DNA of 64,000 nt from Stenotrophomonas pavanii. GTDB taxonomy: Bacteria; Pseudomonadota; Gammaproteobacteria; Xanthomonadales; Xanthomonadaceae. Positions 16,989-25,241 of the stretch are shown in pieces. Position numbers and translations under genes: made by a program. Below the pieces are notes generated by a model. The model did no database searches. It was not told the origin of the DNA and worked only from the letters and a program-made list of their open reading frames with translations. The stretch lies in contig NZ_FNFQ01000013.1 in assembly GCF_900101175.1 (NCBI RefSeq), positions 62,001-126,000 on the forward strand, written 5' to 3'. Numbering within the stretch: position 1 is the first letter of the stretch; every line of letters begins with the position of its first letter.

Positions 16989-17414
16989 ATGTCCATCGAA
17001 AAGGTTCTGTACACCGCCCAGGCCACCTCCACCGGCGGCCGCGAAGGCCGTTCCGTCTCCTCCGACAACGTGCTGGACATCCAGCTGTCGACCCCGCGCG
17101 AGCTGGGCGGCGCCGGTGGCCCGGGCACCAACCCGGAACAGCTGTTCGCCGCTGGCTACTCGGCCTGCTTCCTGGGTGCGCTGAAGTTCGTGGCCGGCCA
17201 GGCCAAGGTCGCGCTGCCGGCCGACACCACGGTCACCGGCAAGGTCGGCATCGGCCAGATCCCGACCGGCTTCGGCATCGAGGCCGAGCTGACCATCAAC
17301 GTGCCGGGCGTGCCGCGCGAGCAGGTGGAAGAACTGGTGCAGAAGGCGCACATCGTGTGCCCGTACTCCAACGCCACCCGCGGCAACATCGACGTGACGC
17401 TGATCGTGGCTTGA
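16989..17414 (+). CDS. ohr: Organic hydroperoxide resistance protein Ohr
   Basis: Ohr is a thiol-dependent peroxidase that reduces organic and lipid hydroperoxides in the cytoplasm. The 141-residue sequence starts with the standard [16 protein letters not shown]. It has the two reactive cysteines in [15 protein letters not shown] (about residue 60) and [15 protein letters not shown] (about 125), plus the conserved Arg ([17 protein letters not shown]). No ohrR repressor gene is adjacent in this window; regulators of the family often lie next to ohr, so control may be from elsewhere. A GGAG element lies 6-9 bases before the ATG. Confidence 0.95.
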   Translation: MSIEKVLYTAQATSTGGREGRSVSSDNVLDIQLSTPRELGGAGGPGTNPEQLFAAGYSACFLGALKFVAGQAKVALPADTTVTGKVGIGQIPTGFGIEAELTINVPGVPREQVEELVQKAHIVCPYSNATRGNIDVTLIVA

Positions 17415-17420
17415 TGCGAA

Positions 17421-17462
17421 GGGGTCAGAGCCCTTTCGCGTTGCGAGAGGGATCCGATCCCC
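17421..17462. repeat. GGGGTCAGA-type palindromic repeat, imperfect copy
   Basis: GGGGTCAGAGCCC and its inexact complement GGGATCCGATCCCC bracket a CGCGTTGCG centre. It belongs to the same family as the perfect palindrome at 47356-47400 and the copy at 62876-62920. Confidence 0.65.
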
Positions 17463-17476
17463 GGGGAACCGACCCC

Positions 17477-17520
17477 AAAAAAAATGGGCGGATGCCGGTC
17501 GAAACCGAACATCCGCCCAT
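17477..17520 (-). terminator. Rho-independent terminator of the valine operon
   Basis: An 11-bp perfect stem (ATGGGCGGATG with CATCCGCCCAT, loop of 15) is followed on the reverse strand by eight T. It lies about 60 bp beyond the mmsB stop, the last gene of that operon. On the forward strand the T-run is absent, so it mainly serves the reverse transcript. Confidence 0.85.
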
Positions 17521-17550
17521 CCCACCTTCGTTGTCCCACAGGGGGCATGA

Positions 17551-17577
17551 GGTTGCCGGCCAGCGGCCGGCACTACC
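17551..17577. repeat. SMAG palindrome
   Basis: A single copy (core TGCCGGCCAGCGGCCGGCA, ending CTACC) begins four bases beyond the mmsB stop codon, between that stop and the terminator. Confidence 0.85.
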
Positions 17578-17580
17578 AGG

Positions 17581-18471
17581 TCACTTTTCGCTGGTGATGA
17601 GCTGCACGACGCTGGAGAAATCCAGCTTGCCGCGGCCGGCCTGGTGGTTCATCGAGTACAGGTTGCGCGCCACTTCGCCCAGCGGGATCGAGGCGCCGAC
17701 GCTCATCGCCGCTTCCACCGCCAGGCCCATGTCCTTCAGCATCAGATCGCTGCCGAAGCCACCGCTGTAGCCACGCGAGGCCGGCGCATTCTCCAGCACG
17801 CCCGGCCACGGGTTGCACACCTCGGTGGCCCAGCTGCGGCCGGTGCTGACCGCCATCATCTGCGACAGCACCTTCGGGTCCAGGCCGTGCGCCACGCCCA
17901 GCGCGATGGCTTCACCGGTCACCGCCATGATCACGCCCAGCGCCATGTTGTTGCACAGCTTGGCGACCTGGCCGGCACCACTGGCGCCAACGTGGAAGAT
18001 GTTCTTGCCCATCGCCTGCAGCACCGGGCGGGCGCGCTCCAGCGCGTCCTCCTCGCCACCGACGATGAAGGTCAGCGTGCCCGCCTGTGCCCCTGCGGTA
18101 CCACCGGACACCGGTGCGTCGATCATCTGCAGGCCACGCGCGGCGGCGGCTTCCGAGACCTTGCGGGCGCTGGCCGGCGCGATCGTGCTGCAGTCGATGA
18201 CCAGTGCACCGGCGGGGATCGCGGCAAGAATGCCGTCGTCGCCCAGGTACACGCCTTCGACATGACGGCTGGCCGGCAGCATCGAGATCACCACTTCGGC
18301 ATCGGCCAGAGTGTCGCGCGCCGACGCGGCGGCGCTGGCACCGGCATCGACGGCGGCCTGCACCGCGGCCGGGACCAGATCGAACACGCGCACGCTGTGG
18401 CCGTTCTTGACCAGATTGGCGGCCATCGGGCCACCCATGTTGCCCAACCCGATGAATGCAATGCGGCTCAT
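17581..18471 (-). CDS. mmsB: 3-hydroxyisobutyrate dehydrogenase
   Basis: MmsB oxidises 3-hydroxyisobutyrate to methylmalonate semialdehyde with NAD in valine breakdown. The 296-residue sequence begins with the Rossmann motif FIGLGNMGGPMAANLVKNGH. It has the substrate-site segment DAPVSGGTAGAQAGTLTFIVGG and the catalytic Lys region GAGQVAKLCNNM. The C-terminal end includes DLMLKDMGLA. It is the last gene of the five-gene operon; its ATG overlaps the preceding stop by four bases. Confidence 0.94.
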   Translation of the reverse strand: MSRIAFIGLGNMGGPMAANLVKNGHSVRVFDLVPAAVQAAVDAGASAAASARDTLADAEVVISMLPASRHVEGVYLGDDGILAAIPAGALVIDCSTIAPASARKVSEAAAARGLQMIDAPVSGGTAGAQAGTLTFIVGGEEDALERARPVLQAMGKNIFHVGASGAGQVAKLCNNMALGVIMAVTGEAIALGVAHGLDPKVLSQMMAVSTGRSWATEVCNPWPGVLENAPASRGYSGGFGSDLMLKDMGLAVEAAMSVGASIPLGEVARNLYSMNHQAGRGKLDFSSVVQLITSEK

Positions 18472-19643
18472 GCAAGGCTCCTTTCAACAAGGGGAGTGCC
18501 CAGGTCGGCCAGCGGATGCGCAGCGTCGGCCCAGGGGGAAGCGAAGAAGGTGTCGGCCCACGCGCCGGTGGCCTCGGCCAGGGTGGCCGGGTTCCACTGC
18601 GGATTGCGGTCCTTGTCGACCAGCAGCGCGCGGATGCCTTCGGCGAAATCACCGTGGGCGGCGCAATGCAGGGCGACGATGTACTCCAGGCGATAGATCG
18701 CGGCAAGGTCCTGGCCGGCACTGCGGCGCTGAAGTTCGTACGCCAAACGTGCCGAACCCGGTGCACCGGCCGCAAGGGTCTTCTGAGCCGCCTGCAACCA
18801 GGCGTCGTCGGTCTGCAGGCTGGCAATGCGCGCAACGACGGCTTCAAGGTCATCGCCTTCGCACAACGCATCGACCTGCGCCGCGTGGGCCAGCAGTGGA
18901 CCGGTGGCGGCATCGCTGGCATGCGACTGCAACAGATGGGTCAGGCGTTCGTGGTTGTGCACGGTGTCATTGGACCAGGCCACCTGCAGCAGCGCATCGA
19001 ACACTGCACTGCGGCGTTCTTCGGCCACGTGCACGTCGGCCAGGCCGGCGTAGATGGCATCGCCCGGGTTGAGCAGCGCGCCGGTCAACGCCAGGAACAG
19101 GCCGCCCTTGCCCGGTACGCGCGGCAGCAGCCAGCTGCCACCGACATCGGGGAACAGACCGACGGTGATTTCCGGGAAGGCCAGCTTGGAGCGCTCGCTG
19201 ACCACGCGGTGGCTGGCGCCGGACATCAGGCCGATGCCACCGCCCATCACGATGCCATGGCCCCAGCACAGGATCGGCTTGGCATAGGTGTGGATGAGGT
19301 AATCGACGCGGTATTCGACGTCGAAGAACTCGGCGGCGTAGTCGTTCCCGCGGATGTCGCTGCGGCCGGCCTCGCGGAAGGCGACCATGCTCTTGTACAG
19401 GCTGTGCAGGTCGCCGCCGGCGCAGAACGCCTTTTCACCGGCGCCCTGCAGCACCACCATGGCGATGCCTTCATCGTCGGCCCAGGCGTTCAACTGCTTC
19501 AGCAGCAGATGCGCCATCGGCAGCGAGAAGCCGTTGAGCGTGCGCGGCGCGTTGAGCGTGGCGATGCCGATGCGCGTGCCATTGCCGGCCACGCGCTCTT
19601 CGAACAGCACCGGTGCGTCGTCGGCAGCGGTGTCGGTGCTCAT
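18468..19643 (-). CDS. 3-hydroxyisobutyryl-CoA hydrolase
   Basis: This crotonase-superfamily thioesterase releases 3-hydroxyisobutyrate from its CoA ester, the step before mmsB. The 391-residue length exceeds that of simple hydratases and fits the HIBCH subfamily. Signatures are KAFCAGGDLHSLY (oxyanion hole), GIVMGGGIGLMSGASHRVVSE, PEITVGLFPDVGGSW (catalytic Glu/Asp) and the long C-terminal segment with YRLEYIVALHCAAHGDFAEG. It starts at the ATG whose sequence overlaps the end of the hydratase gene by four bases and ends overlapping mmsB by four, so translation of the unit is coupled. Confidence 0.9.
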   Translation of the reverse strand: MSTDTAADDAPVLFEERVAGNGTRIGIATLNAPRTLNGFSLPMAHLLLKQLNAWADDEGIAMVVLQGAGEKAFCAGGDLHSLYKSMVAFREAGRSDIRGNDYAAEFFDVEYRVDYLIHTYAKPILCWGHGIVMGGGIGLMSGASHRVVSERSKLAFPEITVGLFPDVGGSWLLPRVPGKGGLFLALTGALLNPGDAIYAGLADVHVAEERRSAVFDALLQVAWSNDTVHNHERLTHLLQSHASDAATGPLLAHAAQVDALCEGDDLEAVVARIASLQTDDAWLQAAQKTLAAGAPGSARLAYELQRRSAGQDLAAIYRLEYIVALHCAAHGDFAEGIRALLVDKDRNPQWNPATLAEATGAWADTFFASPWADAAHPLADLGTPLVERSLA

Positions 19644-20437
19644 GCGTTCTTCCACTGCGCGGCGCGCTTTTCCAGGAAGGCCGTCACGCCCTCGACCTGG
19701 TCGGCAGTGTCGAACAGGTCGACGAAGGCTTCGCGCTCGGCCACCAGCGCCGAGGCGTGGGTGCCGGTGCGGGTGGCCTGCACCAGCGTCTTGCAGGCGG
19801 CGATGCTGGTCGGGCTCTGCTTGCCGGCCTTCTTCGCCCATTCCAGCGCCAGTGCCTTGGCTTCGCCCTTGCCGACCTTTTCTTCGGCCAGGCCAATGCG
19901 CAGCGCGGTCTCGGCATTGATGCGCTCGCCCAGCAGGATCATGCGCTTGGCCCAGCCCTCGCCGACCAGGCGCGGCAGGTTCTGGGTGCCGCCAGCACAC
20001 GGCAGCAGGCCGACGGTGGCCTCCGGCAGCGCGACCTGGGCGTGGTCTTCGATGATGCGCAGGTCGCAGGCCAGCGCGCATTCCAGGCCACCGCCCATGG
20101 CGTAGCCGTTGATCGCGGCGATCGACACGCCACGGAAACCGGACAGCGCCTCGAAGGCTTCACCGAAGCGGCGCGCGGCCTCACGTGCGGCGGCCTTGTC
20201 GCCAGAGGCGAACTGGTTGAGATCGGCACCGGCGGAGAAGAACTTCTCGCCCTCGCCAGTGATCACCAGCGCGTAGATGCCGCGGTCTGCGTTGAGCGCG
20301 CCGACCAGGTCGCGCAGCGCCGACAGGCTGTGCACGGTCCAGGTATGCGCCGGCGGGTTGTTCAGGGTGACCACGGCGGTGTGGCCATCGACCTCGACCT
20401 TCAGGCCCACGTGCTCCTGGGTACGCCAATCCTTCAT
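19640..20437 (-). CDS. Enoyl-CoA hydratase of the valine operon
   Basis: This 265-residue crotonase-fold enzyme probably hydrates methacrylyl-CoA to 3-hydroxyisobutyryl-CoA. It carries KFFSAGADLNQFASGD (oxyanion loop), INGYAMGGGLECALACDLRI and PEATVGLLPCAGGTQNLPRLVG. The typical catalytic Glu of GLEC is present, but the second position in ATVGLLPCAGGTQ should be compared with known hydratases. Pathway placement comes from the flanking acyl-CoA dehydrogenase and hydrolase genes, with four-base overlaps on both sides. Confidence 0.88.
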   Translation of the reverse strand: MKDWRTQEHVGLKVEVDGHTAVVTLNNPPAHTWTVHSLSALRDLVGALNADRGIYALVITGEGEKFFSAGADLNQFASGDKAAAREAARRFGEAFEALSGFRGVSIAAINGYAMGGGLECALACDLRIIEDHAQVALPEATVGLLPCAGGTQNLPRLVGEGWAKRMILLGERINAETALRIGLAEEKVGKGEAKALALEWAKKAGKQSPTSIAACKTLVQATRTGTHASALVAEREAFVDLFDTADQVEGVTAFLEKRAAQWKNA

Positions 20438-21600
20438 CGCAGTTCCTCTTCGGTGTTGAGCAGGTGACGGGCAACGATCACCCGCATGATCTCGTTGGTG
20501 CCTTCCAGGATCTGGTGCACGCGGCAGTCACGCAGCAGGCGCTCGATCGGGTACTCGCGGATGTAGCCGTAGCCACCATGGATCTGCAGCGCTTCGTTGC
20601 AGACGTTGAAACCCGCATCGGTAGCAAAACGCTTGGCCATCGCGCACCACACGTTGGCATCGCTGGCACGGGCATCGAGCTTGCGCGCGGCGGTGTGCAC
20701 CATCTGCCGCGCGGCCACCAGCTGGGTGACCATGTCGGCCAGCTTGAACTGCAGCGCCTGGAACTCGGCCAGCGCCTTGCCGAACTGGCGGCGCTCGCCC
20801 ATGTAGCGGCGCGCGGCATCCAGCGCACCCTGCGCGGCGCCCAGCGAACAGGCGGCGATGTTGATGCGGCCGCCATCGAGCCCCTTCATCGCCAGCTTGA
20901 AGCCGCCGCCTTCCTCTCCCAGAAGGTGGCTGACCGGCACGCGGACGTTTTCGAAGGTGATGCCGCGGGTGGGCTGGCTGTTCCAGCCCATCTTCTCTTC
21001 CTTGCGGCCGAAGCTGATGCCTGGCAGGTCCGACGGCACCGCGATCGCGCTGACACCGCCGGCACCGGCACCGCCGGTACGCGCCATCACCACCAGCAGT
21101 TCGGTGGCCCCGGCGCCGGAAATGAAGGCCTTCGAGCCGTTCAGCACGAAATGGTCGCCCTCACGCACGGCGGTGGTCTTCAGCGAGGCCGCATCGGAAC
21201 CGGCGCCCGGCTCGGTCAGGCAGTACGAGGCCAGCTTGTTGCCCGAAGACAGGTCGCTGCCCCAGGCGTCGCGCAGGGCCGGCTGGCCCCACGTGGACAC
21301 CATCCACGATGCCATGTTGTGGATGCTGATGTAGGCCGCAGTCGACGGATCGACGTTGGCGAGCTCCTCGATGACGACGGCGGCGTCCAGTCGGCTCAGG
21401 CCGCTGCCGCCCACTTCCGGGTCCATGTACAGACCGCAGAAGCCCAGTTCCCCGGCCTTGGCGATCGCCTCGCGCGGAAAGATGCCCTCCGCATCCCATC
21501 GCGCGGCGTGCGGCGCCAGTTCGGCCAGTGCGAAGTCGCGCGCAGCCTCGCGGTACGCCTGCTGTGCTTCGTCCAGTTCCGTCGTCATCGAGTGGCTCAT
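20434..21600 (-). CDS. Acyl-CoA dehydrogenase, probably isobutyryl-CoA specific
   Basis: This FAD flavoprotein of 388 residues should oxidise isobutyryl-CoA to methacrylyl-CoA. FAD and substrate signatures are YCLTEPGAGSDAASLKT, KAFISGAGATELLVVMART and QIHGGYGYIREYPIERLLRD. The catalytic base Glu is in EGTNEIMRVIVARHLL near the C-terminus, the short-chain acyl-CoA dehydrogenase position. That differs from the isovaleryl-CoA dehydrogenase elsewhere in the window, whose Glu is in the middle helix. It follows mmsA after 14 bp. The start chosen is MSHSMTTELDEAQ; the ATG four codons in (MTTELDE) is also possible. Confidence 0.88.
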   Translation of the reverse strand: MSHSMTTELDEAQQAYREAARDFALAELAPHAARWDAEGIFPREAIAKAGELGFCGLYMDPEVGGSGLSRLDAAVVIEELANVDPSTAAYISIHNMASWMVSTWGQPALRDAWGSDLSSGNKLASYCLTEPGAGSDAASLKTTAVREGDHFVLNGSKAFISGAGATELLVVMARTGGAGAGGVSAIAVPSDLPGISFGRKEEKMGWNSQPTRGITFENVRVPVSHLLGEEGGGFKLAMKGLDGGRINIAACSLGAAQGALDAARRYMGERRQFGKALAEFQALQFKLADMVTQLVAARQMVHTAARKLDARASDANVWCAMAKRFATDAGFNVCNEALQIHGGYGYIREYPIERLLRDCRVHQILEGTNEIMRVIVARHLLNTEEELR

Positions 21601-21614
21601 GGCTGCTCCTGCGC

Positions 21615-23120
21615 TTACTTCAGGCTGATCGTGGTGTTGACGCCGTGGCTCAGCGTCTCGTCGTCGAACCAGCGCGCGGTGACCGTCTTGGTCTGGGTGT
21701 AGAACAGCACCACCTGCTTGCCGTACGGGCCCAGGTCGCCCAGCTTGGACGCGCGCGAACCGGTGAAGGAGAACAGCGGCACCGGCACCGGGATCGGCAC
21801 GTTGATGCCGACCTGTCCGACGTCGATGTCTTCCTGGAACTTGCGCGCGGCGGCGCCGGACTGGGTGAACAGTGCGGTGCCGTTGCCGTTCGGATTGCTG
21901 TTGACCATCGCGATGGCGTCTTCCAGCGTGTCCGCTTCGAGGATGACCAGCACCGGCCCGAAGATCTCTTCCTGGTAGATGCGCATGTCGGTGGTGACGC
22001 CGGCAAAGATGGTCGGGCCGACGAAGTTGCCCTTCTCGAAGCCATCCACCTGCGGCTTGCGGCCGTCGAGCACCAGCTTGGCGCCCTGCTCCACGCCCGA
22101 GGCGATCAGGCCTTCCACGCGCTCGCGGGCGCTGCAGGAAATGACCGGGCCGACGTCGGTGCCGGACACGGTGCCGGCGCTGACCTTCAGCGTCTTGGCC
22201 TTTTCGACCAGGTCCTGCACCCAGCTGCGCGCTTCGCCGACCAGCACCAGGGTGGACGCGGCCATGCAGCGCTGGCCGGCGGCGCCGAAGGCGGCACCGA
22301 CCATCGCGTTGAGGGTCTGTTCCTTGTTGGCGTCCGGCAGCACCACGGCGTGGTTCTTGGCGCCCATCATGCACTGCACGCGCTTGCCGGCCAGCGAGGC
22401 GCGGTTGTAGACGTGGGTACCGACGCGGGTGGAACCGACGAACGACACGGCCTTGATGTCCGGGTGGTCGCAGATCGCGTTGACCACTTCTTCGCCACCG
22501 TGGACGACGTTCAGCACGCCCTTGGGAATGCCGGCTTCCAGCGCCAGTTCAACCAGGCGCATGGTGACCATCGGGTCCTGTTCGGACGGCTTGAGGATGA
22601 AGGTGTTGCCGGTGGCAATGGCCATCGGGAACATCCACAGCGGGATCATCGCCGGGAAGTTGAACGGGGTGATGCCAGCGCACACGCCCAGCGGCTGCAT
22701 GATCGTGTAGGTGTCCACGCCATTGGCCACGTTGTTGGCCAGCTCGCCCAGCTGCAGGTTGCCGATGGCGGCGGCGTGCTCGACCACTTCCAGGCCGCGG
22801 AACACATCGCCTTCGGCGTCCGGCAGGGTCTTGCCCTGTTCGGCGGTGAGGATGTGGGCCAGCTCGCTCATGTTTTCGCGGATCAGCTGCTGATACTTCA
22901 GGAAGATGCGTGCACGGGTGCCGATCGGGGTCTTGCGCCAGGTCTTGAAGGCTTCCTTGGCGGCGGCGACGGCGGCGTCCACTTCGCTGGCGGTGGCGAA
23001 CGGCACCTGGGCCAGCACGTCCTGGGTGGCCGGATTGATCACGTCCTGCCAGTGGGAGGTGGCCGATTCAACGAACTGGCCATCGATCAGCATGCGGATA
23101 CGGGGCGCTGCAACAGTCAT
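21615..23120 (-). CDS. mmsA: CoA-acylating methylmalonate-semialdehyde dehydrogenase
   Basis: MmsA converts methylmalonate semialdehyde to propionyl-CoA with NAD and CoA, the last step of valine degradation. This 501-residue aldehyde dehydrogenase has [47 protein letters not shown] and the catalytic Cys in [12 protein letters not shown] (about residue 284). It is the first gene of the operon, so the promoter should lie in the 88 bp between it and the divergent ScfR-type regulator. Confidence 0.95.
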   Translation of the reverse strand: MTVAAPRIRMLIDGQFVESATSHWQDVINPATQDVLAQVPFATASEVDAAVAAAKEAFKTWRKTPIGTRARIFLKYQQLIRENMSELAHILTAEQGKTLPDAEGDVFRGLEVVEHAAAIGNLQLGELANNVANGVDTYTIMQPLGVCAGITPFNFPAMIPLWMFPMAIATGNTFILKPSEQDPMVTMRLVELALEAGIPKGVLNVVHGGEEVVNAICDHPDIKAVSFVGSTRVGTHVYNRASLAGKRVQCMMGAKNHAVVLPDANKEQTLNAMVGAAFGAAGQRCMAASTLVLVGEARSWVQDLVEKAKTLKVSAGTVSGTDVGPVISCSARERVEGLIASGVEQGAKLVLDGRKPQVDGFEKGNFVGPTIFAGVTTDMRIYQEEIFGPVLVILEADTLEDAIAMVNSNPNGNGTALFTQSGAAARKFQEDIDVGQVGINVPIPVPVPLFSFTGSRASKLGDLGPYGKQVVLFYTQTKTVTARWFDDETLSHGVNTTISLK

Positions 23121-23155
23121 GACGACAATCCCACGGGGTGCGAAAGATGCTTGGC

Positions 23156-23244
23156 ATTATTCACAGCACCCACCTCGATTTCCGGCCTGAATCCGCTTAA
23201 TCTGGCCAATGCGCCCTACGATTCCTGTTAATTCTGTGAATTAT
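23156..23244. promoter_or_regulatory. Possible regulatory half-sites between mmsA and the ScfR gene
   Basis: ATTATTCACAG on the mmsA side and CTGTGAATTAT on the regulator side form an inverted pair matching at 10 of 11 positions, about 68 bases apart. The second lies at the start of the regulator frame. They could be operator sites of the divergent regulator, but the wide spacing makes this tentative. Confidence 0.3.
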
Positions 23245-24603
23245 TCAGCCCCCCAACGGCAACTTGGCCTGCGCCTGCTGCGGCTGCGCGAGCAGCGCGG
23301 CTACAGCCAGGCCGATCTGGCGCGCGCGCTGGGGCTGTCGGCCAGCTACCTGAACCAGATCGAGCGCAACAAGCGCCCATTGACACCGGCGGTGCAGAAG
23401 AAGCTGGGAGAGGTGTTGGGCGACGTTTCCTCGCTGTTCGATGACGATGAGCCCGCCGCCCTGCAGGAAGCGCTGGGCGAAACCCTGCGCGACCTGGGCC
23501 TGGCTGAGGTCAGCGCGACTGAGCTGCGCGCGCTGGCCGGCAACCTGCCGCAGGTCAGCCGCGCGCTGCTGGACCTGCACCGCCGCCACCTGGCGCTGCG
23601 CGAGCACGCCGCCGCACTGGAGTTCCAGCTGGGCGAGCCCGGCGCCGGCAGCACCCTGCCGGCCGGCGACCAGGTGCGCGAGTTCTTCAACCGCATGCAC
23701 AACCACATTCCCGAACTGGACGAACTGGCCGAACGCCTGTTCGCCGAGTGGGGGCTGTCGCCCGGGCATGTGGCACCACGCCTGCGCCAGCTGCTGGCCG
23801 ACCGCCACGGCGTGCTGGTGGAAGTGGCCGCGCTGCAGGCCGGGCGCGAGAAGCGCCAGTACGATGCGGGCACGCGACGGCTGTGGCTGCCGGACTACCT
23901 GGAGCCGGGCCAGCAGGCGTTCCAGATGGCCGCCGAACTGGCCCTGCACGGCTACCTGCCGCAGATCGATGCGGTGGTGGCGCGTGCCGGCTTTACCGAT
24001 GAGGCACGCATCGCGCAGGCGCGGATTGGCTTGTCGAATTACTTCGCCGGTGCGCTGGTGATGCCGTACATGCGTTTCCTGCGTGCGGCCGAAGCCAGCA
24101 GCTACGACATCGAGCTGCTGGCGCACCAGTTCGGCGTCGGGTTCGAGGCGGTCTGCCACCGGCTGAGCACGCTGGCACGGCGCAGCGCACCTGGCCTGCC
24201 GTTCTTCTTCATCCGCGTGGACCGTGCGGGCAATGTGTCCAAGCGCCATTCGGCCACCGACTTCCACTTCTCGCAGGTGGGTGGATCGTGCCCCCTGTGG
24301 ATCGTCTACGAGGCGTTCAACCAGCCCGGCCGCATCCTCACCCAGACCGCGCGCATGCCCGATGGCCGCCGCCATTTCTGGCTGGCGCGGCAGGTCAGCA
24401 GTGGCCCGGTGGGCCATGGCCAGCCCCGCAAGACCTTCGCGGTGGCGCTGGGCTGCGATCTGCAGCATGCCGAACGCCTGGTGTATTCGCTGGGGCTGGA
24501 TGTGCAGAGCCCGGGCAACTCGGTGTCGATCGGGCCGGGTTGCCGGGTGTGCCCGCGCGAGGACTGCATGCAGCGCGCGTTCGCGCAATTGCCGGGGCGA
24601 TAG
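23209..24603 (+). CDS. ScfR-type short-chain acyl-CoA regulator (XRE + IrrE-like + DUF2083)
   Basis: This 464-residue regulator begins with an XRE helix-turn-helix (SQADLARALGLSASYLNQIE, residues 33-52). A region with the metallopeptidase-like IrrE fold follows but lacks an obvious HExxH (QAFQMAAELALHGYLPQI). The DUF2083-type C-terminus ends GCRVCPREDCMQRAF, probably a ligand- or metal-binding Cys cluster. Family members (RamB/PrpR-like) sense short-chain acyl-CoAs and activate methylcitrate, glyoxylate or acyl-CoA genes. Divergent orientation to the valine operon makes control of mmsA likely. The ATG start precedes an in-frame GTG nine codons later that could also be used. Confidence 0.85.
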   Translation: MRPTIPVNSVNYSAPQRQLGLRLLRLREQRGYSQADLARALGLSASYLNQIERNKRPLTPAVQKKLGEVLGDVSSLFDDDEPAALQEALGETLRDLGLAEVSATELRALAGNLPQVSRALLDLHRRHLALREHAAALEFQLGEPGAGSTLPAGDQVREFFNRMHNHIPELDELAERLFAEWGLSPGHVAPRLRQLLADRHGVLVEVAALQAGREKRQYDAGTRRLWLPDYLEPGQQAFQMAAELALHGYLPQIDAVVARAGFTDEARIAQARIGLSNYFAGALVMPYMRFLRAAEASSYDIELLAHQFGVGFEAVCHRLSTLARRSAPGLPFFFIRVDRAGNVSKRHSATDFHFSQVGGSCPLWIVYEAFNQPGRILTQTARMPDGRRHFWLARQVSSGPVGHGQPRKTFAVALGCDLQHAERLVYSLGLDVQSPGNSVSIGPGCRVCPREDCMQRAFAQLPGR

Positions 24604-24605
24604 GG

Positions 24606-24662
24606 GGTTTTGCAGGGCTGCGCCCTGCACCTGCGGTAGTGCCGGCCGCTGGCCGGCAACCT
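24606..24662. repeat. CAGGGCTGCGCCCTG hairpin followed by a SMAG palindrome
   Basis: TGCAGGGCTGCGCCCTGCA (24611-24629) is a perfect palindrome, seven bases before a GTAG-ended SMAG copy. The same small hairpin recurs near 62684, again just after a regulator gene. The pair is a likely 3'-end element of the ScfR transcript. Confidence 0.75.
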
Positions 24663-24761
24663 CAAAAGCAAAAGCGGGCATATCGCCATTTGCTGGGGTG
24701 CCCACCTTGGTGGGCACATTCTGGCGGTGCGCGAAATGCATCCACGCGTGGCGTGGATCTA

Positions 24762-25198
24762 CTAGTCCCAGAACACGGTCAGCACGCGGTGGCCTTCCGA
24801 GGGTATGGGGGCGTCGACGTGCTCGCCGTACGGCCAGCCTTCGCCCACACCGTCGCATTCCAGACCCTGCAGCCAGCCTTCCACGGTCTCGACGTCAGCA
24901 CTGGTCAGCACATGCACGTTCTCCGCAGCAGGCCATTCGCTGTCGTCTTCCAATGCGCTGCCCAGTCCTGGTGCAGGCCGACGTAGACACCTTCCACTTC
25001 AGGCTTTTCGGCGATCGCGGCCAGGCGTGCGTACAGCTCGGCAATCGGCGGGCGACCGAAACCCCATTGGTTGGGCGCGATGCACTCTTCGAAATCATTG
25101 CCTTCGAAGTACGCAGCCAGTGGCACCACCGGCAGGTGCTCCGGGTCGCGGGTATCGAGGCGTTCAAGCAGATCCAGCAGTTCCTGGCGGGCAGACAT
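24762..25198 (-). pseudogene. Frameshifted small gene of unknown function
   Basis: The first part (residues 1-80, MSARQELLDLLERLDTRDP ... EGVYVGLHQDWA) has a proper start with AAGGAG six bases upstream. Around 24955-24960 the sense of the protein moves to another frame, which continues as LEDDSEWPAAENVHVL and ends HRVLTVFWD. Staying in the first frame gives only a short tail (AHWKTTANGLLRRT) that looks like noise. Joined, the two parts would form a compact acidic protein of about 145 residues. A single-base insertion or a two-base loss after the codons for Ala-Ala explains the break. It may be a real mutation or a sequencing error. I do not recognise the family. Confidence 0.65.
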
Positions 25199-25241
25199 CC
25201 ACAGCTCCTTGCAACATGAAGCACGATTGTATCGATCGCGC

